Below are positions 58,615 to 64,000 of a stretch of DNA of 64,000 nucleotides, piece after piece. Both the position numbers and the translations under genes were made by a program. Position 1 is the stretch's first letter; every line of letters starts with the position of its first letter. The stretch is from assembly GCA_035578905.1 (NCBI GenBank), contig JAQJVL010000150.1:372001-436000 (forward strand), written 5' to 3'. The notes below the pieces were generated by a model, which did not search any database, was not told where the DNA came from, and saw only the letters and a list, made by a program, of their open reading frames with translations. The DNA comes from Stictocephala bisonia (lineage: Eukaryota; Arthropoda; Insecta; Hemiptera; Membracidae).

Positions 58615-58727
58615 GATCTTTTCCGTTGATTCACTACCATAGCCATAATTTAGGTTGACATAACATAACCAAACCAAACATAACCTAACCTAACCAAAGT
58701 AGTGGCAGTCAAATAACGGAAAAGATC
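58615..58727. mobile_element. 113-bp MITE-like element with a CCTAA-rich core
   Basis: The left end is 'gatcttttccgttgattcac'. The inverted right end is 'gatcttttccgttatttgac', with 13 perfect terminal bases. The interior reads 'aacataacctaacctaacc', three tandem copies of CCTAA, the insect-type telomeric unit, within a longer run of degenerate AACC motifs. No target duplication is obvious. Confidence 0.65.
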
Positions 58728-59290
58728 CGGTGTTATTAATATTAACGACTATTAACTATTGTTGCTTTATTCCTACAAATGTTTATTCTTAACGATTTGT
58801 TAGTTTGTTTTTTACAATTTACTTGTATATAGTATAAATCTTTTGCCAACAATCTAAATGGTAGCTTCACATCTGTATGACTCCTATAAATTTAAACTGT
58901 TTTGGTAAACCTACGTTCCACCTTGCGTTGTGCGGCACACGTAAGGTTTCCGTTATTATAATGATTTACATGATATCTTAGCTTTGGATGATGTTTGAAA
59001 ATAAATGAAGTAAAACACATCAATCCATATTAAATCAGACTTCTTTATGGATCATATCTGGAAAAATAATTCATATAGCTGTCAAGTTTGTGGTGGTATG
59101 ATTTTTGGCCTCATTGGTTGATTTAATCTATTTATTCTAGATGAAAATTAACCTCTAAAAAATTATATATTATTTACATGTTGTTAGCAAGAGCCACAAT
59201 ATAGTTCTTCTTTACCAGGTTGAATATTGAATACCAAGTTCCAATTGAATATAGAGTAAAAAGGTTTGTTACGGCATTTCGTATTTATAT
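58728..59290. other. AT-rich intergenic stretch
   Basis: No gene or repeat recognised. Confidence 0.5.
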
Positions 59291-59509
59291 TATGAAAACA
59301 ATGTTTACACTAAACTAATCTTTTTCCCTAAATCAATTCTACCTTTAAGAATTTATTTCATATTAATTCTTTAAAAAATGCTTTGCGCTTCTTAACTTGT
59401 TGGAAAAGGTAATCCTTACCATTTTTTCAAGAATTAATATGAAATAAATTCTTAAAGGTAGAATTGATTTAGGGAAAAAGATTAGTTTATTATAAACATT
59501 GTTTTCATT
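59291..59509. repeat. Near-perfect 90-bp hairpin
   Basis: The left arm (59291-59380) contains 'aaactaatctttttccctaa' and 'ttctacctttaagaatttat'. The right arm (59420-59509) is its reverse complement with only about four mismatches. A 39-base loop separates them. The minus-strand 67-codon frame at 59363-59566 falls inside and is not a gene. Such identity implies a recent inverted duplication or a foldback/hairpin locus. Confidence 0.95.
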
Positions 59510-60084
59510 AAGTTTCATTAAACATCGAATTTCAACCTTAGACAACCCAATTATCACTGTTTCCAATAGAGATTACTGTCAGCTCAGTTAACCACAAGCA
59601 GCTGTCAACCCTCGTAGTAAAGTGTTAAACTCCCATCATTTGTAGGTCACCAACTCCTTTCGTCAAACGCACCTAATAAAAGCATATCATTCTTGTTTAT
59701 GTAAAAATGCATAGTCTTCGAACCAGAAAATCACGGATGAATATTTCTTCAACTGCGTAAGTAAAAGATTGTAGAGCTCCAAAATATATATTTTATGCTG
59801 AATAAAATATTGTATTTAATGTAAATTATGCCATTTAATACAGGAAGTTAAATTCCACCCGTAAAATATATTTTAATCTTTTTAATTTGGTAGTTTATCA
59901 AATTAATACAATATACTTAATGATTCAGCACGGTTAATGACACTGCTTGTTAATGACACGTTGGCTGCTTACATTTGAGAGATTATAAAATTTCTTGCAC
60001 GTCCACTTTGTGCACTAACAGCTCAACTACCTCTAGATGAGGGATTTGGCAACTTACTGATATGAGTTGATTTAAACCTCATAA
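59510..60084. other. Intergenic stretch
   Basis: No gene recognised. Confidence 0.5.
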
Positions 60085-60260
60085 CGATCCCCTCCAGAGA
60101 GAAAAAGATACAGAGGTCGATTTCCTATGGCCGCAGCGAACGAATCGGTGGCTGTTATAAGTTAAATCTTTGTACATCTGTAGTAATTGCTTTGTTAATC
60201 CTTGAGGACTTGGGGGTAGTAAAGGAGGGGCAGACACAACAAGTATCCATTCGTGATAAA
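60085..60260 (+). repeat. Dispersed repeat Z, copy 2
   Basis: Same-orientation relative of 31470-31645, sharing 'gtcgatttcctatggccgca', 'ctttgtacatct' and 'tccttgaggactt'. No ORF or termini recognised. Confidence 0.65.
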
Positions 60261-60595
60261 ACATAAATTTAAGCCTACGGTGAGTGCTAGACCTGATAAG
60301 TGTAAAAGAATTTAAGATAGGAACGAATAAGCATAAGATAAGAACTAAAATGTTCTGTTGACATATCAAAACTATTCTATGTACTATCCATTACTATTTA
60401 CAGGTTATATTCTGCCCTAACAAGACCAATTACCTGTGTTACAAAATAAAGTAATAAATTATATTTTTTAAGGATCCCCGCGTTACAATATCACAGACTA
60501 TTAAAAAGTATATGATTATCATTCGATTTATGTAAGGTAAAACTGAAGTATAGACAAGCAATGAACATTCTCTGTAACAGAAGACAGTTGGTAGC

Positions 60596-60740
60596 AGGAG
60601 TCTATTTAATTTCCGATAGCGGTGGAAGTGGAGTTGGGGGAGGGGGTTGCCAACAACTGACAACCTGTGCAATCATCCCTTTGTTTCAGCCACTCGCTGT
60701 TCCTCTTGTATTCAACGTTCCTTTGTCCATTTGTTAAACC
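60596..60740 (+). repeat. Dispersed repeat Y, core copy 4
   Basis: 'gggagggggttgccaacaac' is followed by 'tgacaacctgtgcaatca', corresponding to the core of the other Y copies. The flanks are diverged. Confidence 0.5.
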
Positions 60741-61324
60741 GGATTTGTGCCTCGATTCTTTCATTTATCCATTTATCTGTGTTAAAAGTTCTTTAAGATA
60801 TACCAGTACAACAATTTTAAATTATAAAAGAATGTTAACTGTTAAAACATGAAATTTATTCAATAATTGATTAGCCGAGAATTTAAAATGAAACATTTTA
60901 CATCTAAATGTAATTTCTCGTAAAAAAATATAACCATTTCTAAATGTTACTTTGCCTTCTTTAATTTATTATAAATGTTGTAAACTATGCATAATACGGA
61001 TAAATGTAATTATGATTTTATTATCTAAGTATATATTTGAAATGAATTTTCTAAATCGTGATTAGCTGTCTTCAACATTCATGCATGCACAGATCCCAAG
61101 TCTCTAGTTGATAATAGTGGAGCTAAATATAACAGATATGTCAGGCATAAATCAGTATTAGTAAAACCAGCAATTTTTATACTGGATCAATAATTGTTGG
61201 CGTTCAGACAATCAATTATTAGTCAAGAATTTCAAGATGGCGAACAACTATGGAACCCATACACTTTCTACGTAAAGCTTATCATTTAGGGCAATTTAGT
61301 TATTATACGTTTAGGGTTAATCTT
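60741..61324. other. AT-rich intergenic stretch
   Basis: No gene or repeat recognised before the terminal satellite. Confidence 0.5.
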
Positions 61325-64000
61325 GATACTTGTTGTTGTTCTACATAATGGTCTTGCATCAAACTTGATATTGGTGTTGTTCTACATAATGGTCTTGCAT
61401 CAAACTTGATATTGGTGTTGTTCTACATAATGGTCTTGCATCAAACTTGATATTGGTGTTGTTCTACATAATGGTCTTGCATCAAACTTGATATTGGTGT
61501 TGTTCTACATAATGGTCTTGCATCAAACTTGATATTGGTGTTGTTCTACATAATTGTCTTGCATCAAACTTGATATTGGTGTTGTTCTACATAATTGTCT
61601 TGCATCAAACTTGATATTGGTGTTGTTCTACATAATTGTCTTGCATCAAACTTGATATTGGTGTTGATGTACATAAGGGTTTTGCATCAAACTTGATATT
61701 GGTGTTGATGTACATAATGGTCTTGCATCAAACTTGATATTGGTGTTGATGTACATAATGGTCTTGCATCAAACTTGATATTGGTGTTGATGTACATAAT
61801 GGTCTTGCATCAAACTTGATATTGGTGTTGTTCTACATAATTGTCTTGCATCAAACTTGATATTGGTGTTGATGTACATAATGGTCTTGCATCAAACTTG
61901 ATATTGGTGTTGATGTACATAATGGTCTTGCATCAAACTTGATATTGGTGTTGTTCTACATAATTGTCTTGCATCAAACTTGATATTGGTGTTGTTCTAC
62001 ATAATTGTCTTGCATCAAACTTGATATTGGTGTTGATGTACATAAGGGTTTTGCATCAAACTTGATATTGGTGTTGATGTACATAATTGTCTTGCATCAA
62101 ACTTGATATTGGTGTTGATGTACATAATTGTCTTGCATCAAACTTGATATTGGTGTTGATCTACATAAGGGTCTTGCTTCAAGCTTGATAATGGTGTTGA
62201 TGTACATAAGGGTCTTGCTTAAAGCTTGATATTAGTGTTGATGTACATAAGGGTCTTGCTTCAAGCTTGATATTGGTGTTGATCTACGTAAGTGTCTTGC
62301 TTCAAACTTGATAATGGTGTTTATGTACATAAGGGTCTTGCTTTAAGCTTGATAATGGTGTTGATGTACATAAGGGACTTACTTCAAACTTGATAATGGT
62401 GTTGATCTACGTAAGTGTCTTGCTTCAAGCTTGATATTGGTGTTGATCTACATAAGTGTCTTGCTTCAAGCTTGATAATGGTGTTGATCTACGTAAGTGT
62501 CTTGCTTCAAGCTTGATATTGGTGTTGATCTACGTAAGGGTCTTGCTTCAAGCTTGATAATGGTGTTGATCTACATAATGGTCTTGCTTCAAGCTTGATA
62601 TTGGTGTTGATGTACATAAGGGTCTTGCTTCAAGCTTGATAATGGTGTTGATCTACGTAAGTGTCTTACATCAAACTTGATATTGTTGTTGATCTACATA
62701 AGGGTCTTGCTTCAAGCTTGATATTGGTATTGATCTACATAAGGGTCTTGCTTCAAGCTTGATATTGGTATTGATCTACATAAGGGTCTTGCTTCAAGCT
62801 TGATATTGGTGTTGATCTACTTAAGGGTCTTGCTTCAAGCTTGATATTGTTGTTGATCTACATAAGGGTCTTACTTCAAGCTTGATAATGGTATTGATCT
62901 ACATAAGGGTCTTGCTTCAAGCTTGATATTGGTATTGATCTACATAAGGGTCTTGCTTCAAGCTTGATATTGGTGTTGATCTACTTAAGGGTCTTGCTTC
63001 AAGCTTGATATTGTTGTTGATCTACATAAGGGTCTTACTTCAAGCTTGATAATGGTGTTGTTCTACGTAATTGTCTTACATCAAACTTGATATTGTTGTT
63101 GATCTACATAAGGGTCTTGCTTCAAGCTTGATATTGGTGTTGTCTACATAAGGGTCTTGCTTCAAGCTTGATATTAGTATTGATCTACATAATGGTCTTG
63201 CTTCAAGCTTGATATTGGTGTTGATCTACATAAGGGTTTTGCTTCAAGCTTGATATTGGTGTTGATGTACATAAGGGTTTTGCTTCAAGCTTGATATTGG
63301 TGTTGATGTACATAAGGGTTTTGCTTCAAGCTTGATATTGGTGTTGATGTACATAAGGGTTTTGCTTCAAGCTTGATATTGGTGTTGATGTACATAAGGG
63401 TTTTGCTTCAAGCTTGATATTGGTGTTGATGTACATAAGGGTTTTGCTTCAAGCTTGATATTGGTGTTGATGTACATAAGGGTTTTGCTTCAAGCTTGAT
63501 ATTGGTGTTGATGTACATAAGGGTTTTGCTTCAAGCTTGATATTGGTGTTGATGTACATAAGGGTTTTGCTTCAAGCTTGATATTGGTGTTGATGTACAT
63601 AAGGGTTTTGCTTCAAGCTTGATATTGGTGTTGATGTACATAAGGGTTTTGCTTCAAGCTTGATATTGGTGTTGATGTACATAAGGGTTTTGCATCAAGC
63701 TTGATATTGGTGTTGATCTACATAAGGGTCTTGCTTCAAGCTTGATATTAGTATTGATCTACATAATGGTCTTGCTTCAAGCTTGATATTGGTGTTGATC
63801 TACATAAGGGTCTTGCTTCAAGCTTGATATTAGTATTGATCTACATAATGGTCTTGCTTCAAGCTTGATATTGGTGTTGATGTACATAAGGGTCTTGCTT
63901 CAAGCTTGATATTGGTGTTGATCTACATAATGGTCTTGCTTCAAGCTTGATATTGGTGTTGATCTACATAATGGTCTTGCTTCAAGCTTGATATTGGTGT
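61325..64000. repeat. 41-bp satellite array, about 65 copies, open at the right edge
   Basis: A unit containing 'cttgatattggtgttgatct' and 'acataagggtcttgcttcaa' recurs every 41 bases to the window end. Variants are zoned. Left copies read 'ttctacataatggtcttgca', and central copies mix gatgtac/gatctac and gatatt/gataat. A block at about 63235-63700 is almost uniform 'gatgtacataagggttttgc'. A four-unit higher-order repeat is visible, with 'ctacttaaggg' at 62817 and 62981, 164 bases apart. Runs beyond the window. Confidence 0.97.

Overview
This window looks like a eukaryotic, AT-rich, repeat-dominated intergenic region, most likely from an arthropod and probably an insect. The reasons are the density of Jockey/CR1-type LINE relics, Tc1/mariner-type and hAT-type MITEs, tRNA-derived SINEs, a Gypsy LTR element primed by initiator tRNA-Met, and CCTAA motifs. 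The species is inference only. I see no intact host protein-coding gene, rRNA or functional tRNA. Nearly every open reading frame longer than 100 residues is either a stop-free frame through a tandem repeat whose unit is a multiple of three bases, or belongs to a broken mobile or virus-like element.

Layout: 1-870 is a LINE reverse transcriptase relic (minus). A 91-bp satellite fills 1847-3849 and a 21-bp minisatellite 4176-4536. AT-rich sequence with a nested repeat (7165-7530), a CT microsatellite and SINE copies leads into a 135/136-bp satellite (9431-14165). Next come a TA-flanked MITE (14588-15326) and a broken DD82E Tc1/mariner-like transposon (15660-17984). A 59-bp satellite (19203-20212), SINE copies, a long-TIR MITE (23317-24221) and a 45-bp minisatellite (24760-25615) follow. 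The stretch 25.7-33 kb holds a perfect hairpin, a second LINE relic, a foldback element, an hAT-like element with target duplications, and dispersed repeats.

Two related satellites dominate 33-44.6 kb: a 111-bp form (33070-35965) and a 112-bp form (38756-44560), separated by about 2.8 kb that appears inserted in monomer phase. A Gypsy LTR element (44686-50311) follows, with long LTRs, a PBS, a PPT and an ATAT duplication. Its gag and most of pol are missing. In their place, on the opposite strand, is a broken single-ORF gene of about 620 codons whose stop is followed almost directly by an oligo(A) tract. This resembles an endogenised RNA-virus gene and is the most interesting feature here. 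The rest holds two more LINE 3' relics, SINE copies, hairpins, a 113-bp MITE, and a 41-bp satellite (61325-64000) that runs off the window.

The parts do not form a pathway. The region reads as a cluster of at least nine unrelated tandem arrays with mobile elements inserted between and into them, as expected of heterochromatin-like or low-recombination DNA.
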